Below are positions 1 through 8,182 of a stretch of 64,000 nt of DNA, piece by piece. Position 1 is the stretch's first letter; the number at the start of each line of letters is the position of its first letter. Source of the DNA: Flocculibacter collagenilyticus (GTDB lineage: Bacteria > Pseudomonadota > Gammaproteobacteria > Enterobacterales > Alteromonadaceae); assembly GCF_016469335.1 (NCBI RefSeq), contig NZ_CP059888.1, forward strand, positions 992,001-1,056,000, in the 5' to 3' direction. The notes below the pieces were generated by a model. The model made no database searches. It saw only the letters and a program-made list of their open reading frames with translations, and was not told the DNA's origin. Both the position numbers and the translations under genes were made by a program.

Positions 1-196
1 AGCCCGAAATAAAAAGTGTATGTTATCAATAAGGTTTACGAGGTGTACTTAAGTCACGCTCAAGTTTTATCATTACTATTGAATCTCACCGAAGGTAATA
101 CTGTGTAGCGGTGTTTTATTGGCTTAATTGCACTAGTCTTTAACTTTTCATGCGTGATAAAAAGTTAACAACATTTAAGGTTAAGGGACAAAATCA

Positions 197-922
197 GTGA
201 AATTAGTGAATGTAAGCATGAAAACGGCCTCCCAAAGCTCAGGCTTAAACACGCCCTCGCCAATCGCATTTTGGTTTGATTTGGTAATTTATATCTCAAT
301 TATGTTTTTATTAAGGGAGGTATATTTTTCAGAATTTAGCTTTATTACGAACGGGCTCTTTTGGTCTTTAACAACGCTGCTTGTTGCAAGTATTTTGATG
401 CGGGTACGACAGGTTTCATGGAAAGAAATTGGGTTATTTAAGCCGCAAAGTTATAAGCGTGCGCTGTTAGCAACTGGGTTTATATTTGCTTTCACCATTA
501 TTTCTATACTTATTTTTCAAATGTTTAAAGAGCAATTAGGGTTGCAACTTGCTCCTGATCGTTCAGCAGAAAATGCCGCATCTAAATTTGGGGACTTATC
601 AGGAAACTGGATGTTATTTTTTAGCATCATCCCATTTATTTGGCTACAGTCCATGCTGGAGGAGGTGTTAGATAGAGGTTTTTTGATTAATTGGATTGAA
701 AAAGCACTATCTAGTACTTGGTTTGCTACGATTGTTGCTGTGTTAGTTCAAGCGATTATTTTCGGCTTTAGGCACTCGCAAGACGTATCAGTAAGATCCA
801 TTACGGTTGCTTTAATTGGTCTTGCTATGGGGATTGGATATATCGCATTTGGCAGAAATTTATGGCCGTTAATTTTTGCTCATTGTGCACTTAACACCAT
901 GTCTATGTTAGAAAGGGTCTAG
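197..922 (+). CDS. CPBP family intramembrane glutamic protease
   Basis: This is a 241-residue multi-span membrane protein with the CPBP (CAAX protease/bacteriocin-processing, Abi) signature. It shows EEVLDRG (E155, E156, R160), FGFRH (F189, H193) and HCALN (H229, N233), the three motifs that form the glutamate/histidine active site. Hydrophobic segments lie near residues 22-40, 55-70, 90-108, 138-155, 175-190 and 203-220. The start chosen is GTG, preceded by AAGGGA about nine bases upstream; an ATG seven codons in is the alternative. Family members cleave membrane substrates or protect against peptides, but the substrate cannot be read here. It stands alone, with no bacteriocin genes beside it. 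The family call is confident and the role unknown. Confidence 0.85.
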   Translation: MKLVNVSMKTASQSSGLNTPSPIAFWFDLVIYISIMFLLREVYFSEFSFITNGLFWSLTTLLVASILMRVRQVSWKEIGLFKPQSYKRALLATGFIFAFTIISILIFQMFKEQLGLQLAPDRSAENAASKFGDLSGNWMLFFSIIPFIWLQSMLEEVLDRGFLINWIEKALSSTWFATIVAVLVQAIIFGFRHSQDVSVRSITVALIGLAMGIGYIAFGRNLWPLIFAHCALNTMSMLERV

Positions 923-1297
923 GGTTTGTTGGTCTTTTAAGGTTGTTGTTTCACTGTTTTGACTGTCGCTCAAGCTAGCAGCTGTTTTAATGCATTTAGT
1001 ACCTTCGTATATAGTATCTTCGTGCTAGCATATCTCGGCGTGGGGCCGAATAAATATAAAATAAAAAACTGACACCGCTTTCACCTTGCGTGTTTCCGCG
1101 CGCTCACAACTAGAAGTATTTGCTTAAGCCTCATCAACGTTTTACGCCATACAATGATTTCTCATTACATAAAGTCAATTAACGTATTTAAACTGTTATC
1201 TTTTAGGTTGAATCTTGTTGTTTTGACTACATATTTATTAAAAATTACTAGCCGTAGTAAACGACAGACAAAAACGATTTAAGGTAGAAAAAACGAT
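923..1297. other. Intergenic region without recognised gene
   Basis: These 375 bases separate the CPBP protease gene from the acetyltransferase gene. I see no convincing reading frame, RNA gene or strong terminator. GCTAGCA occurs twice around 974-1030, but without clear dyad symmetry. The stretch probably only holds the promoter of the downstream gene. Confidence 0.4.
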
Positions 1298-1747
1298 ATG
1301 GACATTAGTCTTAAAGACATCACCAAAGACAATTGGGTTGACATGATAGAGCTTGAAATCACTAAAGATCAGGAGGATTACGTCGCCCTAAATGCGGAAT
1401 CAATTGCAGCTTCTAAATTTTATGATTATTACGTTAATCGTGGCATTTATTTAGGCGACAAGCCTGTTGGATTTATTCAATATTATCCTAACTATGAAGA
1501 CGGCAAGCCCAACGAAATATTTATCGATCAGCTAATGATAGATGTTGAACATCAAGGCAAAGGCTTAGGCACAAAGGCCGTTGAATTAGTAATCAATGAA
1601 ATAAAGCAACTAAAGGGTTTTAACGCCATTTCTATTTGTTATGTTGAAGGGCATGACGTAATGAAACCCTTTTTTGAACGTTTTGGTTTTAAGGTGATTG
1701 AGCAAGACGAATTCGACGAAACCATTATGGAGCTTCATTACGCATAG
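1298..1747 (+). CDS. GNAT family N-acetyltransferase
   Basis: This 149-residue protein has the GNAT fold signature. Strand beta4 (residues 74-83) is followed by the acetyl-CoA pyrophosphate loop QGKGLG (86-91), and the C-terminal part ends in FERFGFKV near 130-138, as in many small GNATs. It would transfer an acetyl group from acetyl-CoA to an amine; the substrate cannot be predicted. An AAGGT ribosome-binding site precedes the ATG. It resembles the aminoglycoside 6'-N-acetyltransferase-like branch in size and N-terminal layout, but this is too weak to claim resistance. It is monocistronic, with long non-coding flanks. Confidence 0.85.
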   Translation: MDISLKDITKDNWVDMIELEITKDQEDYVALNAESIAASKFYDYYVNRGIYLGDKPVGFIQYYPNYEDGKPNEIFIDQLMIDVEHQGKGLGTKAVELVINEIKQLKGFNAISICYVEGHDVMKPFFERFGFKVIEQDEFDETIMELHYA

Positions 1748-1912
1748 CCAAATCTACGCACGTGAACGCATAAGTAGATTTAAATGAAACGGTTAAGTTG
1801 CAACTGCTCTAAAAGAGAAGCCAAATTGCTATTTGTGTGTTCAGGCAACAGTTCTAATTACGGTAAATTGTTGATAGTATTAAATTAAATTCCAACGGTG
1901 TAAGTATTTATA

Positions 1913-2761
1913 ATGAAACTCACTTCTTTTTTAGTATTGTTTATGTGCTTTTTTGCTACAGATTTGTCTGCAAAAAGCACCGCAACCACCCCTTTTGTTA
2001 TTGCGAATACAGATACATTAGAGGTTGTAGACCCACATGAAAACCGTCCGTATAAAGTGTATGTAAAGCTTCCTGTAAAATACGATCCTTCTATCGCTTA
2101 TCCTGTTATTTATATGACGGATGGTAATTATCTTTTTCCCACGTTGGCTGGTTCATTAGGAATTCCGATGTCGGCAGGGAAGATTACAAATAGCTTTTTA
2201 GTTGGTGTTTCTTGGCAAAGTGATATTCCAGCTCCAGACAGTCGAGTACGTGATTACACTCATACGGTTGATGAAAGCTGGAAGCGTAAAACGGGAGAGG
2301 CGGAAAATTATTTATCTTTTTTACGCAACACAGTTATCCCTTTAGTGGAGAAAAAATACAAAACAGAGCCGACCTCGCGCACTTATATTGGTAATTCGTT
2401 AGGTGGATTGTTTGGTGGTTATGTTTTATTACAAGCGCCTAAAACCTTTAAAAATTATGTGCTTTCAAGTCCGTCATTTTGGTTCGACAATGAATCACTG
2501 ATTACCAATGTAGGCAAATTTAATGCTAAAAATGTAGATGCCAATGTGTATATTTCAGTGGGTGAATTAGAAACGCCAGAAACAGGAGAAACCATTCATA
2601 ACATGGTAGATGTGGCAACTCGCTTTCATAAAATACTTTCAGCCAAACCTGCGCCAGCGTTGCAAACTCATTTGAACATTGTAGACGCAGCCAATCATGA
2701 GGTAGCTTTTGCAACGTCTGCAATTCAAGGGTTGTATTGGCTTTCAAAAAACAATATTTAA
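1913..2761 (+). CDS. Secreted alpha/beta-hydrolase, esterase D / Fes-IroE type
   Basis: This 282-residue protein begins with a clear signal peptide (lysine near the N-terminus, hydrophobic core 5-15, cleavage likely after SAKS near 20-22). It belongs to the putative-esterase alpha/beta-hydrolase family (PF00756 type). The nucleophile elbow is GNSLGG with S162, a candidate catalytic histidine is H262 (AANHE), and the oxyanion region is VIYMTDG near 65-71. Family members hydrolyse esters such as siderophore trilactones or acyl-glutathione, so the substrate is open. A periplasmic location is inferred. The gene is single and ends at a strong hairpin terminator. A link to the siderophore locus 12 kb away is not supported. 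Confidence 0.8.
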   Translation: MKLTSFLVLFMCFFATDLSAKSTATTPFVIANTDTLEVVDPHENRPYKVYVKLPVKYDPSIAYPVIYMTDGNYLFPTLAGSLGIPMSAGKITNSFLVGVSWQSDIPAPDSRVRDYTHTVDESWKRKTGEAENYLSFLRNTVIPLVEKKYKTEPTSRTYIGNSLGGLFGGYVLLQAPKTFKNYVLSSPSFWFDNESLITNVGKFNAKNVDANVYISVGELETPETGETIHNMVDVATRFHKILSAKPAPALQTHLNIVDAANHEVAFATSAIQGLYWLSKNNI

Positions 2762-2810
2762 GGTGTAACACAAGGTACATGATTGTACTGAAAGTGGCTT
2801 TTTCGAAGTA

Positions 2811-2845
2811 ATAAAATAGGCTTTCGCAAAGAAAGCCTATTTTAT
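2811..2845. terminator. Bidirectional intrinsic terminator
   Basis: A perfect 15-base stem (2811-2825 with 2831-2845) closes a five-base loop. A-rich and T-rich flanks on both sides allow termination in both directions. It lies between the convergent ends of the secreted esterase gene and the toxin/immunity operon. Confidence 0.85.
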
Positions 2846-2875
2846 TTTAGCAAGGCTGTTTGTGCGTTGGAGTTG

Positions 2876-3112
2876 TTAGATAACAACGCGTCCGCCTGAT
2901 TTAATATTGATCACCCAAAGAAAATTCACTAACTTTTTATCATGCTCCTGAAAACCCTGTTCAAAATAAATAGGCTCTTGATTAGGTAGTAGTTTAAAGC
3001 CATCGTATAGTCGACTTTCTGATTTGTCATGAATGACAAGGTCTATTGGCTCTGGCGTTATATCTGGAAAGGCTACATAGTATTCATCGTTAAAATCTGG
3101 CATTTTTGTCAA
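2876..3112 (-). pseudogene. Truncated immunity-like paralogue
   Basis: This 78-residue reading frame matches only the first third of the three full-length paralogues immediately upstream. Shared parts are FNDEYY, the YDGFKL segment, FEQGFQE and DKKL; after that the similarity stops and the frame ends at VINIKSGGRVVI. Full-length relatives have about 210 residues and carry their most conserved part (NYWYLN, LIFRMGGE, TGIRFFKVSE) in the missing C-terminal two thirds. It is therefore probably a decaying copy. The start is TTG at 3112, matching the family's MTK start, or ATG at 3103 with an AAGGA ribosome-binding site. It is the last member of the toxin/immunity array, just before the terminator. 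Confidence 0.6.
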
Positions 3113-3197
3113 TGTCCTTTTTCAATATCTGACATCCTGTAAGGAAAATTGCTCAGCCCTAATATGCAGAGTTCATATTCTGAGTAATAAATAACTT

Positions 3198-3815
3198 TTA
3201 AAATTCGTCACCTGATTCATACTCACTTACTTTAAAAAAGCGGATACCTGTAAAATTATTTTCCTCGAATATATCTACTATTTTTTTGTGAAAGAATGTA
3301 TGTGCAAAGCTTTCACCGCCCATTCTAAATATTAAACGGTTCGGCTCAGGAATATCATTTAAAACTGCACTATCTAAATGATACCTATCAACAATAGCAC
3401 CGTTTTCATCTCCGTCTTCTGCTGGCTCGTAAACTGACATGTTACGGCTCCAACAATCAAGTCGCTCCCATATATTTAAATACCAATAGTTTTCGTGCCA
3501 ACGATTGTCTGAATCTATTAAAATACTTGGATAAAGTTGCGTGCCACTTATTTCAAACTGAGATATCTTACTCTTTACAATATCATTCATAATGAGTGTG
3601 CCACATCCAAACATTATATCTGTATTAACACAATTAATATTTAGGCGCTTATCTCTCTCTTGAAAAGCTTTCTCAACAAAAAAAGGGGCTCCTGAAATAA
3701 GCCTAGTTCGGTTAAACCTTAAATGCTCCGACCTTTTATGAACTGATATAAACGATTGATCTTCATCATTATTACATGGTGATGCAATATAGTATTCATC
3801 ATTAAATTTTGTCAC
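3198..3815 (-). CDS. Immunity protein-like paralogue (Imm11/Imm43-like), copy 3
   Basis: This protein of about 205 residues is roughly half identical by eye to the copy at 3936-4583. Conserved blocks are FNDEYYIA at the N-terminus, ERDKRL, LYPS, NYWYLNIWE, LDCW, RLIFRMGGES and TGIRFFKVSE at the C-terminus. The layout recalls predicted polymorphic-toxin immunity proteins of the Imm11 (DUF1629) or Imm43 type; I cannot decide between them. The frame can be opened at TTG 3827, but GTG at 3815 aligns with the MTKFNDEYY start of its neighbour and is preferred. It would bind and neutralise a nuclease toxin in the cytoplasm. It may protect against a toxin variant other than the one encoded here. Confidence 0.65.
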   Translation of the reverse strand: MTKFNDEYYIASPCNNDEDQSFISVHKRSEHLRFNRTRLISGAPFFVEKAFQERDKRLNINCVNTDIMFGCGTLIMNDIVKSKISQFEISGTQLYPSILIDSDNRWHENYWYLNIWERLDCWSRNMSVYEPAEDGDENGAIVDRYHLDSAVLNDIPEPNRLIFRMGGESFAHTFFHKKIVDIFEENNFTGIRFFKVSEYESGDEF

Positions 3816-3816
3816 A

Positions 3817-3935
3817 TCAACGTCCAACTTCTAATGAGAAAGCGTTTTTTTCTCGTGTTAAGGCTTTAGGGTATTTCCCACTCTCTTGAGTTGCTTCTCG
3901 ATCAAGTTTCGGTTTTGGCTTTTCTGTATAACTTG
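3817..3935 (-). other. Gap between immunity genes with a short coding-like remnant
   Basis: The 109-120 bases between two immunity paralogues hold a short open frame on the same strand. It reads roughly TSYTEKPKPKLDREATQ and ends with TGA at 3819-3817, directly before the GTG start of the next immunity gene. Its composition is protein-like and its stop abuts an immunity start, as the tail of an orphan toxin module would. It is far too short to assign. Confidence 0.25.
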
Positions 3936-4583
3936 TTATTGATATTGATCTCCTTCAGTAAACTCACTTACTTTAAAAAATCGGATGCCTGTGAAATGAT
4001 TTTCTTGAAATATGTCTACAAGTTTTTGATGCATAAAAATATAACCACTACTTTCCCCACCCATTCTAAAAATTAAACGCTGCTTTTCAGGTATTTCATT
4101 CAAAACTTGTTCATCTAGGTAGTACTGGTCGATCATGGTATCGTCTTCATCCCAGTCATCATCAATTGGGTCGTATATAGACTTTTTACGATCCCAACAG
4201 TCTAAATCTTCCCAAATATTTAAATACCAATAATTATCATACCATTGTTCATTTACATCTATGAAAACACTCGGATAAAGCTGCATACCATTGAAAACAT
4301 ATTGTGCTATTTTATCTTTTACGGTTTTCTCCATTATAAATGAACCACACCCAGACATAATATCAGTTCTATGAGATGTTACTCCGAGTCTTTTATCCCT
4401 TTCTACATATCCCTGCTCAACAAATAGAGGGGATCCTATAGACAATTTAAATCCATCATAAAGGTAATTTTTAGATCTTTCATTTATCGACATTCTAATT
4501 TGACGATCATCATTGCGTGATAGTGCTATATAGTATTCATCATTAAATTTTGTCATATTGTAGTGGTCATCATAGTGGCTCAT
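3936..4583 (-). CDS. Immunity protein-like paralogue (Imm11/Imm43-like), copy 2
   Basis: This 215-residue protein has the same blocks as its neighbours: FNDEYYIA, YDGFKL, VERDKRL, MQLYPSVFID, NYWYLNIWEDLDCWDRKKS, RLIFRMGGES and HFTGIRFFKVSEF. An acidic insert lies in the middle (DDDWDEDD). The first ATG gives an extra MSHYDDHYN; the internal ATG at 4556 matches the family start MTKFNDEYY, and neither has a strong ribosome-binding site. It lies second behind the AHH toxin gene. A role as an immunity protein is inferred from this position and the family look, not from a known structure. Confidence 0.7.
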   Translation of the reverse strand: MSHYDDHYNMTKFNDEYYIALSRNDDRQIRMSINERSKNYLYDGFKLSIGSPLFVEQGYVERDKRLGVTSHRTDIMSGCGSFIMEKTVKDKIAQYVFNGMQLYPSVFIDVNEQWYDNYWYLNIWEDLDCWDRKKSIYDPIDDDWDEDDTMIDQYYLDEQVLNEIPEKQRLIFRMGGESSGYIFMHQKLVDIFQENHFTGIRFFKVSEFTEGDQYQ

Positions 4584-4603
4584 ATCAAATATTACGTAGT
4601 CAC

Positions 4604-5236
4604 TTAAAACTGCTTGCCTTCTTCAAAGTCAGACACTTTCACTAACTTGATACCTGTTGGGTTTTCTTCCATGAGAATGTCAGCAATTGATTGGTGAATG
4701 AAAATATAACCCATCCCTCTATCTATCTTAAATATAAGTCTTTCTGCTAGTGGCACTTTATCTAACTTTTCAACATCTAGTACATACTTATATATGTCTA
4801 TGACAACTGCATTAGGGTTGGTAGCGAGTCTTTTTCGGCTCGTTTTTGATAACTTCGATTTTTCTTTATCCCAGTAATCAACTTCTTCCCAAAAATTCAT
4901 GCACCAGTAATTTTCATGCCACTTGTCTTTATCATCAATATACACTGAGGGGTAAAGCTGCATCACTTTAAAGTCGATATGTTTAATCTTATCCCTTAGC
5001 TTGGTAGTAATAATTGGAGTTACACCGTCCATCAATACATCCGTGACAGGTAAGTTAATACCTTTTTCAATCGCTTCTTCTTTATAGCCATTCTCAAAAA
5101 ATAGTGGCTCTTGTCCTAGAGTCAGCTTTTTATAGCGATAACGTCTATCTGCCGACTTCTGTAATGCATCCACATAAAGCGTTTGGTCATGATAATCGTT
5201 TAATATAATATAATATTCATCGTCATACTTATTCAT
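4604..5236 (-). CDS. Cognate immunity protein candidate for the AHH toxin, copy 1
   Basis: This protein of about 210 residues is encoded right after the toxin gene, with only 13 bases between the toxin stop and the chosen ATG (5236). A GGAG ribosome-binding site overlaps the end of the toxin; a GTG two codons earlier is possible. It shares DDEYYI, LYPSVYIDD, WHENYWCMNFWEEVDYWDKEKS, RLIFKI and TGIKLVKVSDFEEG with the downstream paralogues but is the most divergent. Tight coupling to the toxin makes it the most likely cognate antitoxin, acting by protein-protein binding in the cytoplasm. The Imm11 (DUF1629) or Imm43 assignment is tentative. Confidence 0.7.
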   Translation of the reverse strand: MNKYDDEYYIILNDYHDQTLYVDALQKSADRRYRYKKLTLGQEPLFFENGYKEEAIEKGINLPVTDVLMDGVTPIITTKLRDKIKHIDFKVMQLYPSVYIDDKDKWHENYWCMNFWEEVDYWDKEKSKLSKTSRKRLATNPNAVVIDIYKYVLDVEKLDKVPLAERLIFKIDRGMGYIFIHQSIADILMEENPTGIKLVKVSDFEEGKQF

Positions 5237-5249
5237 ATTCACTCCATTA

Positions 5250-8066
5250 CTAGCGCTTTACGCTAAGTTGATAATAAGATTTTGTGTAGGTAATTTCTTT
5301 CGGTACTTTATTGTGTTCTGCATGCGGATTGAGATAGTGAGTCTGCCCTACGTGATTTCGTTCATGGTGGCATCTAGCTAGGCTTCCTTGACTATCTGGC
5401 ACTCTAACATGGTTTGAACAACCAACTTTGCTGGAGGGTTTGAAGTTTCTAAATACTGAAGTTAATGGGACTCTAAATTCAGCAATTCGCTGCAATAGCT
5501 CTTGGCTTAGTTCATCCATCTCTACTTTCACGTTATTGGTACCTTGTCCGTTAGCGGAGCACTTTTCAAGAGAAACCTCTAATTTTTCTACCATACTTTT
5601 TACTTGGTCATGATAAGGCTTCTCACCGGGTAGCGCATAAGTATGGTTGCCTTTATGCAGTTGCACTCTTAACTGACAGGCTCCCTCAAAGGTGCTGGGT
5701 AAATATACAAGATTTTCTAACTGGTTGATGTCGTAGCCACGGTGCTCTAATAGGCCACCAAGCTTTGAGCGTTTGACACCTTCTGCTGAAATCAAATGAT
5801 GCGCGGCCATGTGAATACCGTTATTAATGGGGTGGTCTTTGTCGTGTTTTACAGCGCGCTGCATTCTGTTGGGGTATAGCTTATCTTTCTTCGCATTGCC
5901 TCTTAAACTGCGTGGGGTTACATGGTCAGTTTTTTTGCATAATCGGCAACGTTGGTTGCGTTGCTCGCTGTCTTTTTTCCTAACTAACGTGGTTTTGCCA
6001 GATGAAGACGTGACAACGCCTTTGTTTCTGGCTTTCATCAGCTTTTCACCCAAGTATTTTAGTTTTTCGCTACAGTGCACAAAATCATCCACAGTTTTGC
6101 TCAATGCATGAATAGCGGATTGAGCGTGTTGTATTTTGTTATTTGCACTTGCGGCTTTGGCGGTGCTGGCTGACAATTTAGCCATCAGCATACTGGCGCG
6201 GGCGGCGGTGCCAGTGCCTGCGGTAAACAAGGCTGTCGCAATCAGTAATATTACTTCAATCGCAAGGTACGCACTGCCTTTGCCATTTACATAACTGTAA
6301 AAGTTAGGAGGGACTGATTCAATAATTAAACTTGCATAGGCTGAATACGCTAAGGCGGTGTCGTGGTCGGCAATCAATTCAAGGACGGTATGAAAGTGTT
6401 TACTTTGTTTAATGGTATTGGCGAAGTCTGGGTCAATGTCCATTAATGCGTTATCAATAAAGTACTGTACTTTATCTACATCACCTATTGCTATTGTATC
6501 GGGAAGTGCTGCAATTGCGTGTCGGTGTTGTATTAACTTTTCAAGTGATTGCTGGCTTTGCTGTAAAAAGTCAGTCGCATCGTCAATACGCTGCTGCACA
6601 TGAGCGTTTGCGTCAGTATAAATGGCTTTTGCTTCATTCATGGCGGCCTGACTTTGGCTATGCCACCAATTCCAACTGGCTAGCTTATCTGCATTATCAG
6701 CCACCCAATCGGTCGTTTGGTTGGCACTGTCACGAATGCCGATATAAGTGTCTTGAGCATAATCTGCGGCATAGTCTAGCGCCTTGTCTGTTAGGCTTGT
6801 GATGTCGCTTGCTAAACTTGACCATGTGTCAATCTCAAATAAATCGGCTTGGTCTTCCAGCCATTTATCCGTACCGGCATAAAGCCCTTGTGCACCTGCA
6901 ATGGCTATGGCGGCATAACCGTAATCATCCCACTGCGTTTGAAACGGTGCCATGTTCTTTACCGTATCGCGATAAGCCCCATCTAAAATGGCGATGATAG
7001 CATGACGTAGTGACGCGATTTCTTGTTCAATGCCTTCTTGCGGCGTAAATTCAAGTTCAACAGTCCCTTCAGGAATTTTGTCTAATACTATTACGCCTGC
7101 TTCATCTTTGGTGTTGGTGGCTTCTTTTAATGAAGTAACAAAGGTATTAGTGCCTGAGCCGCTATTAAGGGTAAGTGCCGATTGATATACCGCATCATTG
7201 ATTTTTATGGTTAGATTTTCAGCGGGCATCGGCGTTTGCCAGCTATCGTTATAATACGCTTGTACTTTTAACCAACCTGCTAATTTTTGCTCTGCGATTA
7301 CCTCAAAGTGGCTCATTTGTGTCATCTGGCCAGCTTTGGCGGTTAAGGTGTATTTTCCTGGGCTTAAGTATATCTCTTTCGACCAGCTCATTGCGCCATG
7401 CATATAGGGTCTTTTGCCTATATCAACCACGGTATCACTTGAGCTAGGCCCTTCCCATGTTAAGTTAACCCATTGAGAGACACTGACTGAGCCTCTTGCG
7501 GCTATCCGCCGCCGTGCGTTGTGGGCTTTGTTATCCGTAAAGGTAATAACGCTACCATTGCTTGGATAACTGATATAAACCGTAGGTTGTACGGGTTCTG
7601 ACTCGGGGACATGGTGAAAAAACTGCTGAACTTCACGCTGAGTCAAGCCGCGCTTTTTCTGAGTAGAAGCGCTGGTATTTTCTGCATAATAGCTAAATTG
7701 AGGTTGAAATGGCGCCAATAGAATGCGCTGTGTATCACGGCTTTGGCGCTTAAAGTCAGAAAAAGTAGTTTTATACCACTGCTTTTTATGCAACACCCAG
7801 AACTGACAATGACGACGATAACGAAATAATTCAACGTTGTTGTGAGGGATCAAACACCAATTGTCACTATGTAGTCGCAGTTTAATTTCTCGTGGTAACG
7901 CTTGGCGTTGTGCATCTGTTAACGGAATAGCAACCAATTTGCGGTAGGCAATCTCAGAAGGCGGAATCTGTGCTGCAACGTTTAATTCCCAATTTACACT
8001 TGAGGTAGCATCTGCTTTAGCACGAATACGTGAGCCACTGAATGCTTCCAAAATGCTGTCTCTCAT
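5250..8066 (-). CDS. Polymorphic toxin with C-terminal AHH nuclease domain (T6SS-effector-like)
   Basis: This is a 938-residue protein. Residues about 165-260 look like a beta-sandwich domain, 340-590 are largely helical, and 600-630 are a strongly hydrophobic glycine/alanine stretch that could enter a membrane. A CxxC pair (C707, C710) precedes the nuclease. From about 750 the AHH signature follows: AHHLIS (A755, H756, H757), RGYDINQLEN, VYLPS and LHKGNHTY (H804, H808). AHH domains are HNH/ENDO VII-type DNases known at the C-termini of secreted toxins. Unusually, about 100 further residues follow, rich in Cys/His (C883, C899, H900, H901, H905, H910). I see no PAAR, Rhs repeats, signal peptide or clear MIX motif, and no secretion genes nearby. 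The GC content looks higher than in the immunity genes behind it. Confidence 0.8.
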   Translation of the reverse strand: MRDSILEAFSGSRIRAKADATSSVNWELNVAAQIPPSEIAYRKLVAIPLTDAQRQALPREIKLRLHSDNWCLIPHNNVELFRYRRHCQFWVLHKKQWYKTTFSDFKRQSRDTQRILLAPFQPQFSYYAENTSASTQKKRGLTQREVQQFFHHVPESEPVQPTVYISYPSNGSVITFTDNKAHNARRRIAARGSVSVSQWVNLTWEGPSSSDTVVDIGKRPYMHGAMSWSKEIYLSPGKYTLTAKAGQMTQMSHFEVIAEQKLAGWLKVQAYYNDSWQTPMPAENLTIKINDAVYQSALTLNSGSGTNTFVTSLKEATNTKDEAGVIVLDKIPEGTVELEFTPQEGIEQEIASLRHAIIAILDGAYRDTVKNMAPFQTQWDDYGYAAIAIAGAQGLYAGTDKWLEDQADLFEIDTWSSLASDITSLTDKALDYAADYAQDTYIGIRDSANQTTDWVADNADKLASWNWWHSQSQAAMNEAKAIYTDANAHVQQRIDDATDFLQQSQQSLEKLIQHRHAIAALPDTIAIGDVDKVQYFIDNALMDIDPDFANTIKQSKHFHTVLELIADHDTALAYSAYASLIIESVPPNFYSYVNGKGSAYLAIEVILLIATALFTAGTGTAARASMLMAKLSASTAKAASANNKIQHAQSAIHALSKTVDDFVHCSEKLKYLGEKLMKARNKGVVTSSSGKTTLVRKKDSEQRNQRCRLCKKTDHVTPRSLRGNAKKDKLYPNRMQRAVKHDKDHPINNGIHMAAHHLISAEGVKRSKLGGLLEHRGYDINQLENLVYLPSTFEGACQLRVQLHKGNHTYALPGEKPYHDQVKSMVEKLEVSLEKCSANGQGTNNVKVEMDELSQELLQRIAEFRVPLTSVFRNFKPSSKVGCSNHVRVPDSQGSLARCHHERNHVGQTHYLNPHAEHNKVPKEITYTKSYYQLSVKR

Positions 8067-8182
8067 GTCACATTCCGTTGTTATAGTGGTGGTTGTAATA
8101 TTTTAGCGGCAGGATGTTAACATAAGGTTTATTTATTTCAATGTTTTTATGAATGTGAATGATGCGTTCCTTACTAGGGACT

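Noticed and set aside
1-196. Possible 3' end of a gene entering from the left edge
   Set aside because: All three forward frames hit stops within about 50 bases and no protein-like stretch is seen in either direction.
1913-2761. Esterase as a siderophore esterase of the aerobactin-type locus
   Set aside because: It is 12 kb away, has no Fur box, and aerobactin-type siderophores are amides not cut by Fes-type esterases.
2872-2887. GTTGTTA-GA-TAACAAC palindrome containing GTTAGAT, similar to an integron attC end
   Set aside because: No matching RYYYAAC partner and no attC-like secondary structure around it, no integrase, and the array runs on paralogous genes with their own spacing. Best seen as a chance palindrome at the end of a decaying gene.
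5428-7834. Several open frames of 60-100 codons antisense to the toxin gene
   Set aside because: They overlap a well-supported 938-codon gene, lack ribosome-binding sites and show no domain; they are shadows of its codon usage.
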